From Brevundimonas vitisensis (GTDB lineage Bacteria; Pseudomonadota; Alphaproteobacteria; Caulobacterales; Caulobacteraceae), in the NCBI RefSeq assembly GCF_016656965.1, contig NZ_CP067977.1, positions 434,001 through 498,000 of the forward strand: DNA of 64,000 bases, written 5' to 3'. Made by a program: the position numbers and the translations under genes. How positions within the stretch are numbered: position 1 is the stretch's first letter; the number at the start of each line of letters is the position of its first letter. The notes beneath the pieces are model-generated. The model ran no database searches. It saw nothing but the letters and a program-made list of their open reading frames with translations, and was not told the origin of the DNA. Below are positions 1-8,165 of the stretch, piece after piece.

Positions 1-540
1 ATTGAACGGCCCACCTATGAAGCACCGCCCGGAGGCATCGAACACTGGCTTCCGCAGCGCTGCCGCTGGCTCAAGGGATATCTGCAAACCTTTGGCGTGC
101 ACTCTCGGGACCCGTTCGGGCTGGGGGTCAGGGGTGGCATTGCTCTGATCACGACCTTGGGGGCGTCCCTGATCGCGGCAGCGGCGCACGGCCCTTCTCT
201 GGCCTGGGTCATTGTGGCTTTGGTCACGGCTGCGGATGCGCGCATCACTCCGGCCATGCCCTTGGCTGCGGTGAGCGCGCTGATCCTTGGGGCAGCCTCG
301 GCATGGTTGTCGGGCGCGATCGGTGCGCGAAGAGCCGGCGTCCCTTACGGCATTCGCGACATGCTGGCTTCGCCGGCCTATTGGGCCCTGCTCAGCCTGG
401 CCTTCGTCCACGCGGCGTGGCGCCTGATTACCGAACCCTTCACCTGGGACAAGACGGCGCACCACCCCGACCCGGTCGAGGCCGCTGAAGCCGCCACGAC
501 CGCATCCGACGACCTCGACGCTGGACGCAGGGCGGCATGA
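1..540 (+). CDS. Glycosyltransferase family 2 (membrane), C-terminal part
   Basis: The gene is cut by the left edge; 179 residues and the stop remain. The fragment opens with a QRCRW motif (about residues 19-23) followed by LKGYLQT, the Q-x-x-RW acceptor-site signature of processive or cellulose-synthase-like GT2 enzymes. Hydrophobic segments follow at about residues 43-70, 80-100 and 125-140, so the C-terminus is membrane anchored. It probably adds sugars to an extracytoplasmic or lipid-linked glycan. The stop overlaps the next start by ATGA. The catalytic DxD lies outside the window, so substrate and exact family are unknown. Confidence 0.75.
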   Translation: MERPTYEAPPGGIEHWLPQRCRWLKGYLQTFGVHSRDPFGLGVRGGIALITTLGASLIAAAAHGPSLAWVIVALVTAADARITPAMPLAAVSALILGAASAWLSGAIGARRAGVPYGIRDMLASPAYWALLSLAFVHAAWRLITEPFTWDKTAHHPDPVEAAEAATTASDDLDAGRRAA

Positions 541-1451
541 GCGCCTATCAGCCCCGCATGGCCCCTGTCCTGTCTCCCGTGCCCGAAACCCTGATCACCC
601 GCAGTTGGCCCGACTATGCCCTGCTGGACTCCGGAAACGGCCGAAAGCTGGAGCGGTACGGACGCTTCACCGTGGTCCGGCCAGAGCCGCAGTGTTTCTG
701 GGCACCGCGCGATCCCTCGGCATTCGCAGCAGCAGATGCCGTCTTTGATCCCGAGGACGAAGACGAAGCCGGTCGATGGCGGTTCGCAAAGGGTCCGATC
801 GACACCTTTCCTCTGGCCTGGAACGAGGTGCGGTTCACCAGCCGGTTCACGCCCTTCCGCCACCTGGCCTTCTTCCCCGAGCAGGCCGCGAACTGGGTCT
901 GGCTGGATCGCAGAGTGCGATCCCTGCGCAAGCCCCGCATCCTGAACCTGTTCGGCTACACCGGGGTCGCATCCCTCGCCTGCGCCGCGGCGGGTGCCGA
1001 GGTCACCCATGTCGATGCGTCCAAAAAGTCGGTCAACTGGGCACGAGACAATGCGGAGCTTTCGGGCCTGTCGGACAAGCCGATCCGATGGATTGTCGAG
1101 GATGCCCGAAAATATGTGGCGCGCGAGGTCCGCAGAGGGGCGAAATACCACGGGGTGATCCTCGACCCGCCGAAATACGGGCGGGGTCCGACCGGGGAGG
1201 TTTGGCGACTGTTTGAGGACCTGCCGGGTCTGGTCAGGGACTGTGCAGCGCTGCTGGGCGAGGACGCTTCTTTCCTGCTGCTCAATGCCTATGCCGCCCG
1301 GGTGTCTGGGCTATCGCTGGCGCACATGACCGCTGATGCCATGCAGGATCGCGGCGGCCGGATCGACTGGGGAGAACTGGCCCTGGCCGAGGACGGGTCC
1401 GATGGCCGCTCGATCGGCCTGTCCTTCTTTGCGCGATGGAGCGCCACGTGA
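537..1451 (+). CDS. Class I SAM-dependent methyltransferase, RlmI/RlmK-like
   Basis: 304 residues. A SAM-binding motif I (LNLFGYTGV, about 136-144) is followed by an acidic VDASKKSV loop and by DPPKYG (about 210-215), the motif IV form seen in the RlmI/RlmK/Trm5-like Rossmann methyltransferases. The likely role is methylation of rRNA or another RNA; the target base is not visible. There is no PUA domain at the N-terminus as in RlmI. It overlaps the glycosyltransferase by four bases and runs into the TrmH/SpoU-type gene downstream, so two RNA-modification-type genes are co-transcribed. Confidence 0.8.
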   Translation: MSAYQPRMAPVLSPVPETLITRSWPDYALLDSGNGRKLERYGRFTVVRPEPQCFWAPRDPSAFAAADAVFDPEDEDEAGRWRFAKGPIDTFPLAWNEVRFTSRFTPFRHLAFFPEQAANWVWLDRRVRSLRKPRILNLFGYTGVASLACAAAGAEVTHVDASKKSVNWARDNAELSGLSDKPIRWIVEDARKYVAREVRRGAKYHGVILDPPKYGRGPTGEVWRLFEDLPGLVRDCAALLGEDASFLLLNAYAARVSGLSLAHMTADAMQDRGGRIDWGELALAEDGSDGRSIGLSFFARWSAT

Positions 1452-2245
1452 CCGAGCGCGTCATCACCTCCCTGACCAATGACACGGTCAAGTCGGTCCG
1501 CGCCCTGCACATGCGCAAGGAGCGTGAGACCACGGGCCGTTTCCTCGCTGAAGGCTTGAAGTTCATCGGCGAGGCGCTGGACCAGGGCCGGAGCCCAAAG
1601 CTGCTGATGGTGGGGCTGGAGGCGCGGCCCCATGCCATTCTGGATCGAGCAATCACAGCCACGCTTCGGGACGGCGGCGAAGTCGTCACCGTCACCCATC
1701 CGATCCTGGAAAAGATCAGCCGCCGGGACAATCCACAGACGGTCCTGGGGGTGTTCGACCAGGTCTATACCCCCCTGGCCAATATCCGCCCCTCCAGTGC
1801 CCCTGCCTGGGTTGCGCTGGAACAGGTGCGAGACCCCGGCAACCTCGGAACCATCATCCGCACGGCGGACGCAGCGGGATGCGGCGGCGTGATTCTGATC
1901 GGGGACTGCGTTGATCCCTATTCGGTGGAGGCTGTGCGGGCGACGATGGGGTCCGTCTTTGCCGTCGCGATCGCCCGTGCGACGGCCGCAGAATTCCTGG
2001 CCTGGAGACAGACCTGGCCCGGCAATGTGGTCGGCACCAGGCTCGATGCGGCGGTCGGCTACCGCGATGCCTCGATTCAGTCCCCCGCGCTGATTCTGAT
2101 GGGAAATGAGCAGGCGGGCCTGACCGATACCCTGGCCGCCGCCTGTGACGTCAACGTCAAGATCCCGATGCGAGGCCGCGCCGACAGCCTGAATCTGGCG
2201 ATCGCCACGGGCGTCATGGTCTATGCGGTGACCGACGCGTCGTAG
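1448..2245 (+). CDS. TrmH/SpoU family RNA 2'-O-methyltransferase
   Basis: 265 residues from GTG 1448. All three SPOUT knot motifs are present near the C-terminus: NLGTIIRTADAAG, LMGNEQAGL and a final IPM...DSLNLAIATGV. The N-terminal part resembles the substrate-binding domain of RlmB/TrmH-like enzymes that methylate ribose in rRNA or tRNA. I chose GTG 1448 because it forms a GTGA overlap with the upstream stop and has GGAG at 1438-1441 at good spacing; ATG 1436 is an in-frame alternative. The exact target nucleotide cannot be told from sequence. Confidence 0.85.
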   Translation: MTERVITSLTNDTVKSVRALHMRKERETTGRFLAEGLKFIGEALDQGRSPKLLMVGLEARPHAILDRAITATLRDGGEVVTVTHPILEKISRRDNPQTVLGVFDQVYTPLANIRPSSAPAWVALEQVRDPGNLGTIIRTADAAGCGGVILIGDCVDPYSVEAVRATMGSVFAVAIARATAAEFLAWRQTWPGNVVGTRLDAAVGYRDASIQSPALILMGNEQAGLTDTLAAACDVNVKIPMRGRADSLNLAIATGVMVYAVTDAS

Positions 2246-2279
2246 GCGATTTCAGTTCAACCGCGATGTCGGGAAAGTC

Positions 2280-2371
2280 TGGCGGAGACGCAGGGATTCG
2301 AACCCTGGGTACCCCTTACAGGGTACGACGATTTAGCAAACCGTTGCCTTAAGCCACTCGGCCACGTCTCC
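2280..2371 (-). tRNA. tRNA-Ser (GCT anticodon)
   Basis: Read on the minus strand, a 7-bp acceptor stem GGAGACG/CGTCTCC closes a cloverleaf with a D-arm beginning TGGCCGAGTGG, anticodon loop TTGCTAA (anticodon GCT), a long class-II variable arm and the T-loop GGTTCGAATCC. CCA is encoded (TGG at 2280-2282 on the plus strand). The long variable arm and the anticodon both identify serine, reading AGC/AGU codons. Confidence 0.96.
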
Positions 2372-2507
2372 AGCAGGCGCCGTCGATAGCGGAGCCTGAG
2401 ACGAGGCGCAACCGGCTCTGGGCCGGCTCGTGAAAATCTCGCCCGTTAACGCGACATAGACCCCGCGGTGTGCAGGATCAGTCCGTCCGATCCCAGCGCG
2501 ATGCCCG

Positions 2508-4082
2508 ATGTCCCAACCCGCCAACCTTGCCCTGTCGACGTCGTCGCCCCGACGTGACCCCAAGGCTGAGCCGCTGGGCGTTTCCGATTTGCAGGCGCTG
2601 GCGGCCGGTGCTGCGAAAGGCGCGAGGAAGGGTGCGGCTCGGCGTGGCCCCTTCCGGCCTGAGGTCTGGCTCAATGCACGCGAGCGGCACGCCTCTCGCC
2701 TGGCCCCCCACTATTTCCGCGCCATCGATGTGTTGGCCGTCACCGCCGTCACCCTGTTGTGTGCCTGGGCCATCTCACCGCAAGGCTTGCCGCGAGCCGA
2801 GCTGTCGCTGGTTCTGCCCCTGTTCGCCGGCGCCGCGCTGGTTCTGGGGCTGCTTCGGTCTCTGGGCCTCTATCGGTTTGCCAAGGGCCAGGGCGGCGTC
2901 CTTCACCTGATCGCCGTGGCGGGCGTCATGGGCGTGTCCGGGGCTGCGACTGCCCTGCTCGGCTGGATGCTGCGGGGATCGCAGGCGACCTGGTCGGCTT
3001 ACATCGTGTGGACCGGCCTCGTGCTGATCACCCTCTATGGCTTGCACATCGCCTGGGGCGACATTGTCGCCCGCTGGCGTCGATCCGGAGCGCTGACGCC
3101 GAACGTCGTCCTCGTCGGGGCAACGCGGCACGCCGAGGCGCTGATTCGGGAAGCCCTGAAGCGACGCGACATCAATGTCCTGGGCATCTTTGACGATCGG
3201 CTGGCCCGATCGCCTTCGGCCATCGAAGGCGTGCCCGTGCTGGGCACAGCCGAAGACCTGCTGACCCATCCGATGACACCCTTTGTCGATCGTGTGGTCC
3301 TGGCCATCGATCCGAAGGCCGATTCCCGGCTCCGCGATCTGTCGCGGCGCCTGACCGCCCTGCCCAATGAAGTGACCCTTCTGGTCGATCCAGAAGGGGC
3401 CGAGGAACAGGCCAGTGCGCTGGACCGCCTGGCGCTAGCCCCCCTCGCCGCCCTGGAAGGACCGTTCGATGCAGACCGACGCGCCTTCAACAAGCGCATC
3501 CAGGATCTGGTCTTGGGATCAGTTGCGCTGGTCGCACTTTCGCCGGTGATGGCGCTGATCGCCCTGGCCGTGAAACTGGACAGCCCGGGTCCAATCTTCT
3601 TCCGCCAGCGTCGGCATGGCTTCAATCACGAAGAAATCGTGGTGTGGAAATTCCGCTCGATGCGGCACGAGGCGGCGGATGCGACGGCTTCGCGTCAGGT
3701 CACCCACGACGACGACCGGATCACCCGGGTCGGCAGATTGCTGCGCTCCACCAGTTTGGATGAACTGCCTCAACTGCTGAATGTCCTCACCGGCGAGATG
3801 TCGCTGGTGGGGCCCCGGCCGCACGCCATCGGCATGAAGACGGGACAGATCGAATCGTCCCGCCTGGTAGCAGACTATGCCCAGCGACACCGGATCAAGC
3901 CGGGTATGACCGGCTGGGCAGCGATCCACGGGTCGCGCGGTCCCCTGCACTCGGCTCAGGATGTCCGCCGCCGCGTCCGACTGGATGTCGAATATGTGGA
4001 GCGTCAGTCGCTGTGGCTGGACCTGTGGGTCATGGCCGTGACTGTCCCTGTTCTGCTGGGCGACCGCGCGGCGGTTCGCTGA
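2508..4082 (+). CDS. hfsE: Undecaprenyl-phosphate sugar-1-phosphate transferase, HfsE-like (holdfast initiation)
   Basis: 524 residues. The polar N-terminus is followed by four to five hydrophobic segments (about 70-190), a Rossmann-like middle domain, another membrane helix (about 335-357) and a C-terminal bacterial sugar transferase domain with SLDELPQLLNVLTGEMSLVG and PRPHA. Such enzymes move a hexose-1-phosphate onto undecaprenyl phosphate and start exopolysaccharide synthesis. The following flippase and glycosyltransferases, and hfsB/hfsA/hfsD further on, match the Caulobacter holdfast locus, so HfsE is the best name. PssY/PssZ-like paralogues cannot be excluded. Its stop overlaps the next start as TGATG. 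Confidence 0.85.
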   Translation: MSQPANLALSTSSPRRDPKAEPLGVSDLQALAAGAAKGARKGAARRGPFRPEVWLNARERHASRLAPHYFRAIDVLAVTAVTLLCAWAISPQGLPRAELSLVLPLFAGAALVLGLLRSLGLYRFAKGQGGVLHLIAVAGVMGVSGAATALLGWMLRGSQATWSAYIVWTGLVLITLYGLHIAWGDIVARWRRSGALTPNVVLVGATRHAEALIREALKRRDINVLGIFDDRLARSPSAIEGVPVLGTAEDLLTHPMTPFVDRVVLAIDPKADSRLRDLSRRLTALPNEVTLLVDPEGAEEQASALDRLALAPLAALEGPFDADRRAFNKRIQDLVLGSVALVALSPVMALIALAVKLDSPGPIFFRQRRHGFNHEEIVVWKFRSMRHEAADATASRQVTHDDDRITRVGRLLRSTSLDELPQLLNVLTGEMSLVGPRPHAIGMKTGQIESSRLVADYAQRHRIKPGMTGWAAIHGSRGPLHSAQDVRRRVRLDVEYVERQSLWLDLWVMAVTVPVLLGDRAAVR

Positions 4083-5536
4083 TGTTCTGGCGCGGCGTCT
4101 GGGGCTATCTGCCCGCCAACATCGTGCAGGGCGTGGTCGGCTTCCTGGCCATCGTAATTTTCACCCGCCTGCTCAGCGCCGAGGAATTCGGTCGCTACGC
4201 CATCGCCTTTTCGGTCTTCAGCCTGGTCCATGTGGCCATGTTCACCTGGATGGAGGCGGCCATGGCGCGCTTCTGGGCCGTGGAGTCGCGCGATCCCACC
4301 GCCACGGCTGCAATGTTCGCCAGCCTGTATCGTGTGGTGTTCGGCCTCAGCGTGGTCTTCATTCCCGTCGCCGCCCTGGCTCTGTGGGTCTGGCCCATGG
4401 GAGCTCTGTTCAAGGCGGCCATTGCGGCGGGGTTGTTCGGTGTGCCTGCTCGCTGTGTCGCGCGGCTGATCCAGGAGCGCTATCGCGCCGCTGGCGAAGT
4501 GAGCAAGGCCGCCAATCTGGACATGAGCATGACGGCTGCGGGCCTGGTGCTTGGGGTGGCTTTCGCCTTCGCCGGAGCCGGCGGCGCGGCCCCGCTTCTG
4601 GGCCTGGGGATCGCGCCTCTGCTGGCCCTGCCCTTTACCCTGCGCGGCGAACTGGCGTTTGCGCGCGGTGGTCGCGTCGATCCCGTAAGGCTGAAGACCT
4701 ATGCGCGTTATGGCTTCCCGATCGCAGCTTCTCTCGCCTTGACGCTTGTACTGACCTCGACGGACCGACTGCTCTTAGCCCTGTTTCTGGATGAGGCGTC
4801 GGTCGGGGCCTATCACGCCGCCTATTCTATCGCGAACCGAACCCTGGACGTGTTGTTCATCTGGCTGGGCGCTGCGGGGGGGCCGGCCCTGGTGATGGCG
4901 CTGGAGCACGGGGGGCCTGCCCGACTACGCGATGCAGCGCGTGAACAGGGCGAAACCTTCATGCTGGTCGGCCTGCCGGCCGCCGTGGGCGTGGCCCTGG
5001 TCGCGCGCCCCCTGGCCGAAGTCCTCATCGGCCAAGACCTGCGCGTCGCAGCCGCCGCGATCACGCCATGGATCGCGGCCAGCGCGCTCATGGCCGGCCT
5101 GAACGCCTATTATTTCGGTCAGGCCTTCACCCTCGGACGCCGCACCGAGCGGCTGCTGATCGCCATGTCCATCCCGGCGGTGGCGAATGTCATGCTGAAC
5201 CTGCTGCTCATACCGCGCCTTGGCCTGCAAGGAGCAGCCATGGCCACGGCGCTCAGTTACGGCCTCGGCCTCGCGGCCTTCATCCTTCTGGGGCGACGTG
5301 TGCTTGTCCTGCCCATTCCCTGGGATGCGTTGATCCGCTGCAGTGTCGGTGCGGGCATCATGGCCCTTGTCGTGAACCGCCTGCCGCCACTGGGCGGCAT
5401 ACTGGAGCTGATGGTGGACGCTGCAGTCGGCGGCCTCGTTTTCGCCTGCGTTGCCATCACCCTGAATGCCGCCGGTGTGCGGGATGTCGCCGTCCGGCTG
5501 ATCGCCCATGCCCGCACCCGGAGTGTCCCTGCATGA
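4082..5536 (+). CDS. hfsF: Polysaccharide flippase (Wzx-like), HfsF-like
   Basis: 484 residues from ATG 4082, which overlaps the upstream TGA by one base; a longer open frame reaches back to 4013 but lies inside hfsE. The protein is almost wholly hydrophobic with about 12-14 predicted helices, and begins with the pattern of MATE/Wzx polysaccharide transporters (GYLPANIVQGVVGFLAIV, then TRLLSAEEFGRYA). It would flip the undecaprenyl-linked holdfast repeat unit across the inner membrane. It sits between the initiating transferase and two cytoplasmic glycosyltransferases in one tightly packed operon. Confidence 0.85.
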   Translation: MFWRGVWGYLPANIVQGVVGFLAIVIFTRLLSAEEFGRYAIAFSVFSLVHVAMFTWMEAAMARFWAVESRDPTATAAMFASLYRVVFGLSVVFIPVAALALWVWPMGALFKAAIAAGLFGVPARCVARLIQERYRAAGEVSKAANLDMSMTAAGLVLGVAFAFAGAGGAAPLLGLGIAPLLALPFTLRGELAFARGGRVDPVRLKTYARYGFPIAASLALTLVLTSTDRLLLALFLDEASVGAYHAAYSIANRTLDVLFIWLGAAGGPALVMALEHGGPARLRDAAREQGETFMLVGLPAAVGVALVARPLAEVLIGQDLRVAAAAITPWIAASALMAGLNAYYFGQAFTLGRRTERLLIAMSIPAVANVMLNLLLIPRLGLQGAAMATALSYGLGLAAFILLGRRVLVLPIPWDALIRCSVGAGIMALVVNRLPPLGGILELMVDAAVGGLVFACVAITLNAAGVRDVAVRLIAHARTRSVPA

Positions 5537-6471
5537 CCCGCCCCGTCCTGACCGACAATGCCGCCTGGAAACGTGCCCGGCCTGCCGTATCGGTGCTGAT
5601 CCCCTTCCTGCGCGATAACCCCACCGAGCTTCTGGCTTTGCTCGATGAGGAGGCCGCCTCCGTCTCCGGCGCGGTAGAGGTGGTGGTGATGGACGACGGC
5701 ACCGGCGATGCCGTCCTGACCGACCAGTTGCGCGCGCAGATCCAGGGGATGGCCCTGCCCGCCCGCCTGATCACTCTGACCAAGAACGAAGGCCGGTCCA
5801 AGGGCCGAAATCGCCTGGCCAAGGCGGCTCGCGGTGGCAGCTATCTGTTTCTGGACAGCGACATGCGCCCCGATCATCGCCGGTTCCTGAAGGACTGGGC
5901 CGATCTGGTGGCGCGGGAGGACCCGGCGGTAGCCTTTGGCGGGTTTTCGCTGCTCCAGGCACCGGAAGACCGAAAGTTCCAGGTACACCGCGCCATGGCC
6001 AACAAGTCCGAATGTATCCCCTACATGGACCGGGCCAGGCAGCCGGAAAAATATGTGTACACATCCAATCTGCTGGTCCGGCGGGATGTCTTCGAGGCCG
6101 AAGCCTTCGACGCGTCCTTCACAGGCTGGGGCTGGGAGGACGTCGAATGGGCGATGCGGGTGTCGCGCCGTTTCACGGTCGTGCATCTGGACAATCCCGC
6201 CACCCACATGGGTCTGGACACAGTCGAGGCCCTGGCACGTAAATACGAACAGTCGGCGCCGAACTTCGCACGCGTCGTGGGGCGTCACCCCGACATCATC
6301 GCCGCCTATCCCAGCTACCGCGTGGCCAAGCTGCTGAGGCGGCTTCCGGGCCTGGACCGCATCCGTCCGTTGATGCGCCGAGCGGCCAGCATTGACTGGC
6401 TGCCGGTCACGGCGAGGGCGTTCTCGCTGCGGCTGTATCGCGCCGCCCTTTATGCCGAGGCGGTGCAATGA
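5533..6471 (+). CDS. hfsG: Glycosyltransferase family 2, HfsG-like
   Basis: 312 residues from ATG 5533 (ATGA overlap with the flippase gene). It has a GT-A fold: VSVLIPFLRDN at the start, a nucleotide-binding VVMDDGTGD, a DxD-type LDSDMRP near residue 106 and WGWEDVEW near residue 200, the acceptor-side acidic motif. It should extend the lipid-linked holdfast oligosaccharide in the cytoplasm. Position after hfsE-hfsF matches Caulobacter hfsG; the sugar donor is not evident. The C-terminus has only mildly hydrophobic stretches, so it is probably soluble or peripheral. Confidence 0.75.
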   Translation: MTRPVLTDNAAWKRARPAVSVLIPFLRDNPTELLALLDEEAASVSGAVEVVVMDDGTGDAVLTDQLRAQIQGMALPARLITLTKNEGRSKGRNRLAKAARGGSYLFLDSDMRPDHRRFLKDWADLVAREDPAVAFGGFSLLQAPEDRKFQVHRAMANKSECIPYMDRARQPEKYVYTSNLLVRRDVFEAEAFDASFTGWGWEDVEWAMRVSRRFTVVHLDNPATHMGLDTVEALARKYEQSAPNFARVVGRHPDIIAAYPSYRVAKLLRRLPGLDRIRPLMRRAASIDWLPVTARAFSLRLYRAALYAEAVQ

Positions 6472-7412
6472 CCGATGTCGCGGTCATCGTGCCTACCCTG
6501 CGACGCCCTTTCGACCTGGAGCGTGCGCTTCGCTCCCTGTTCGCGCAGAAGGATGTGGACGGGCGGCTTCGCGAAATCGTGGTGGTCGACAATGATCCGG
6601 CAGGATCAGCCAGAGCCGGCGTCGAGGCGCTGTCCAGCGCGTGCCCGGTTCCGCTGATCTACCGGCATGCCCCTCGCCCCGGTGTGGCGACGGCCCGCAA
6701 TGCCGGCTTGGCGGCGACCGAGGCTCCGCTCATCGCATTCCTCGATGATGACGAGGCCGCTTTGCCCGGCTGGCTGGCCGCCCTGATCCGGGCCCAGATG
6801 TCGACCGAGGCCGATGTGGTCTTCGGCCCCATTGTCGGCAGGGTGCCTGAGGGTACCGGCTGGGCCCGCCCCTATCTGGAACGCTTCTTCGGTCGAGACG
6901 GTCCGGCTCACACGGGTCTGATCCCTGAACCTTACGGATGCGGCAATTCACTGATGGTGCGGGCGACGGCCCTGCCCGGCCTTGCCCCCTTCGACACCCG
7001 GGCCGATCATGCCGGGGGCGAAGACGACGCTCTTTTCGCTGCTCTGTCCGCCCGAAACGGACGGTTCGGCTGGGCCGCCGATGCTTGGGTCGAGGAGTAT
7101 GCCCCGGCGCATCGTGCGACGCTGAAGTACGCCCTCACCCGCGCCTTCGCCTATGGACAGGGCCCCAGTCAGACAGCGGCGTCTGCTCAAGACTGGCCAG
7201 GGGTGGCGCGCTGGATGGCGATCGGGGCGGCACAGGCCATCATATGGGGTCTGGCCTCGGTCGCGCTGACGGCGTTCAACCGGCCGGCACGCGCCGAAAC
7301 CTACGATCGCACCATGCGCGGTATCGGCAAGCTATTGTGGATGAAGGGGTTTGAACCCCACTTCTATGGATCGAACGAGATCGCGCGCCTGGACCGCGTC
7401 CAGAGGGCTTAG
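6468..7412 (+). CDS. Second glycosyltransferase family 2 in the holdfast operon
   Basis: 314 residues, with an ATGA overlap to the upstream GT2 gene. Motifs are AVIVPTLRRPFDLERALRSL at the N-terminus, VVVDNDP, the metal-binding FLDDDE near residue 93 and AGGEDDALF near residue 184. It lies where Caulobacter carries hfsH (a deacetylase), but this protein is clearly a glycosyltransferase, perhaps HfsL-like. The role is inferred to be addition of another sugar of the repeat unit. Its stop overlaps the convergent hfsB stop by four bases (7409-7412). Confidence 0.75.
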   Translation: MTDVAVIVPTLRRPFDLERALRSLFAQKDVDGRLREIVVVDNDPAGSARAGVEALSSACPVPLIYRHAPRPGVATARNAGLAATEAPLIAFLDDDEAALPGWLAALIRAQMSTEADVVFGPIVGRVPEGTGWARPYLERFFGRDGPAHTGLIPEPYGCGNSLMVRATALPGLAPFDTRADHAGGEDDALFAALSARNGRFGWAADAWVEEYAPAHRATLKYALTRAFAYGQGPSQTAASAQDWPGVARWMAIGAAQAIIWGLASVALTAFNRPARAETYDRTMRGIGKLLWMKGFEPHFYGSNEIARLDRVQRA

Positions 7413-8143
7413 CCGCCCAACCGCTTCAGAAACGCGGGGGCACGATAGGTCGAGCGGTTTACGACCAATCCGGCAATCCGTCCCCCCACGGCCTCGACCT
7501 CGTCGCGCAATGCAGCGGATTCGCCTACGGCCGATTCCTCGCCCGCCACGACCAGGACCGTCGCGTCGACAAAGGGGGCGAGTGTGATGGCCAGGTCATT
7601 CCGGTCGGCCGCTGGCGCATCGATGACGATGCAGTCCGCATGCGCTCGCAGTGCGTCCCAATAGCGAGGGTCGGGTATAGCCTCGGCCCTCTGCCCTGAC
7701 CGCAGCCTTTCGGTCGCAAACCGCGTCACCCACAGTCGGCCGCCGAGGCACGGCCGGGCCGACAACAGGCGCACGGCGGCAACGGGCTTGCCGTCACGCC
7801 CCGTCAGACGCGGACTGACCTCATAGAAGCAAGAGCCGTCCGGTGAGGCCTGGGCGGCGCTGCCCACCTGGCCGAAGCGATCGGGCGCGGCGGCGATGGC
7901 GTCCAGTTGCCCTTGTTGCGCCAGGTCGGCATCGATCAGCCATACCGGGCGACGCGCGCGGACGGCGGCAAGGCGGGCATATTCGCGGGCCACTGTCGAA
8001 ACACCTTCGCCCGTGTTGGCTGCTGCAATCTGAATCACGCGTCCGCGATGGCCGGGCGCTGGTCCCAGCGCCGCCCACAGGCCGGCCATTTCGGATGTCA
8101 GATCGATCATCGAATCGGTACGCGCGCTTGAACTCACCCTCAC
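7409..8143 (-). CDS. hfsB: HfsB-like P-loop ATPase of the polysaccharide co-polymerase system
   Basis: 244 residues from GTG 8143; ATG 8110 is an alternative. It resembles the cytoplasmic BY-kinase partner CpsD/CapB: AAANTGEGVSTVA as a modified Walker A, VWLIDADL as Walker A-prime, and CIVIDAPAAD as Walker B. No C-terminal tyrosine cluster is present, as is usual for HfsB. It would act at the inner membrane with HfsA to control chain polymerisation and export. It is downstream of hfsA on the same strand with a 22-base gap. Confidence 0.8.
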   Translation of the reverse strand: MRVSSSARTDSMIDLTSEMAGLWAALGPAPGHRGRVIQIAAANTGEGVSTVAREYARLAAVRARRPVWLIDADLAQQGQLDAIAAAPDRFGQVGSAAQASPDGSCFYEVSPRLTGRDGKPVAAVRLLSARPCLGGRLWVTRFATERLRSGQRAEAIPDPRYWDALRAHADCIVIDAPAADRNDLAITLAPFVDATVLVVAGEESAVGESAALRDEVEAVGGRIAGLVVNRSTYRAPAFLKRLGG

Positions 8144-8165
8144 GCTATCATGGCGCGAGAGCAGC

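Noticed and set aside
833..852. SOS box inside the first methyltransferase gene
   Set aside because: Two GTTC words are present but the spacing is eight, not seven, and the site lies inside a gene.
2446..2463. CtrA site upstream of hfsE
   Set aside because: Only one TTAA half-site with no second half at seven bases.
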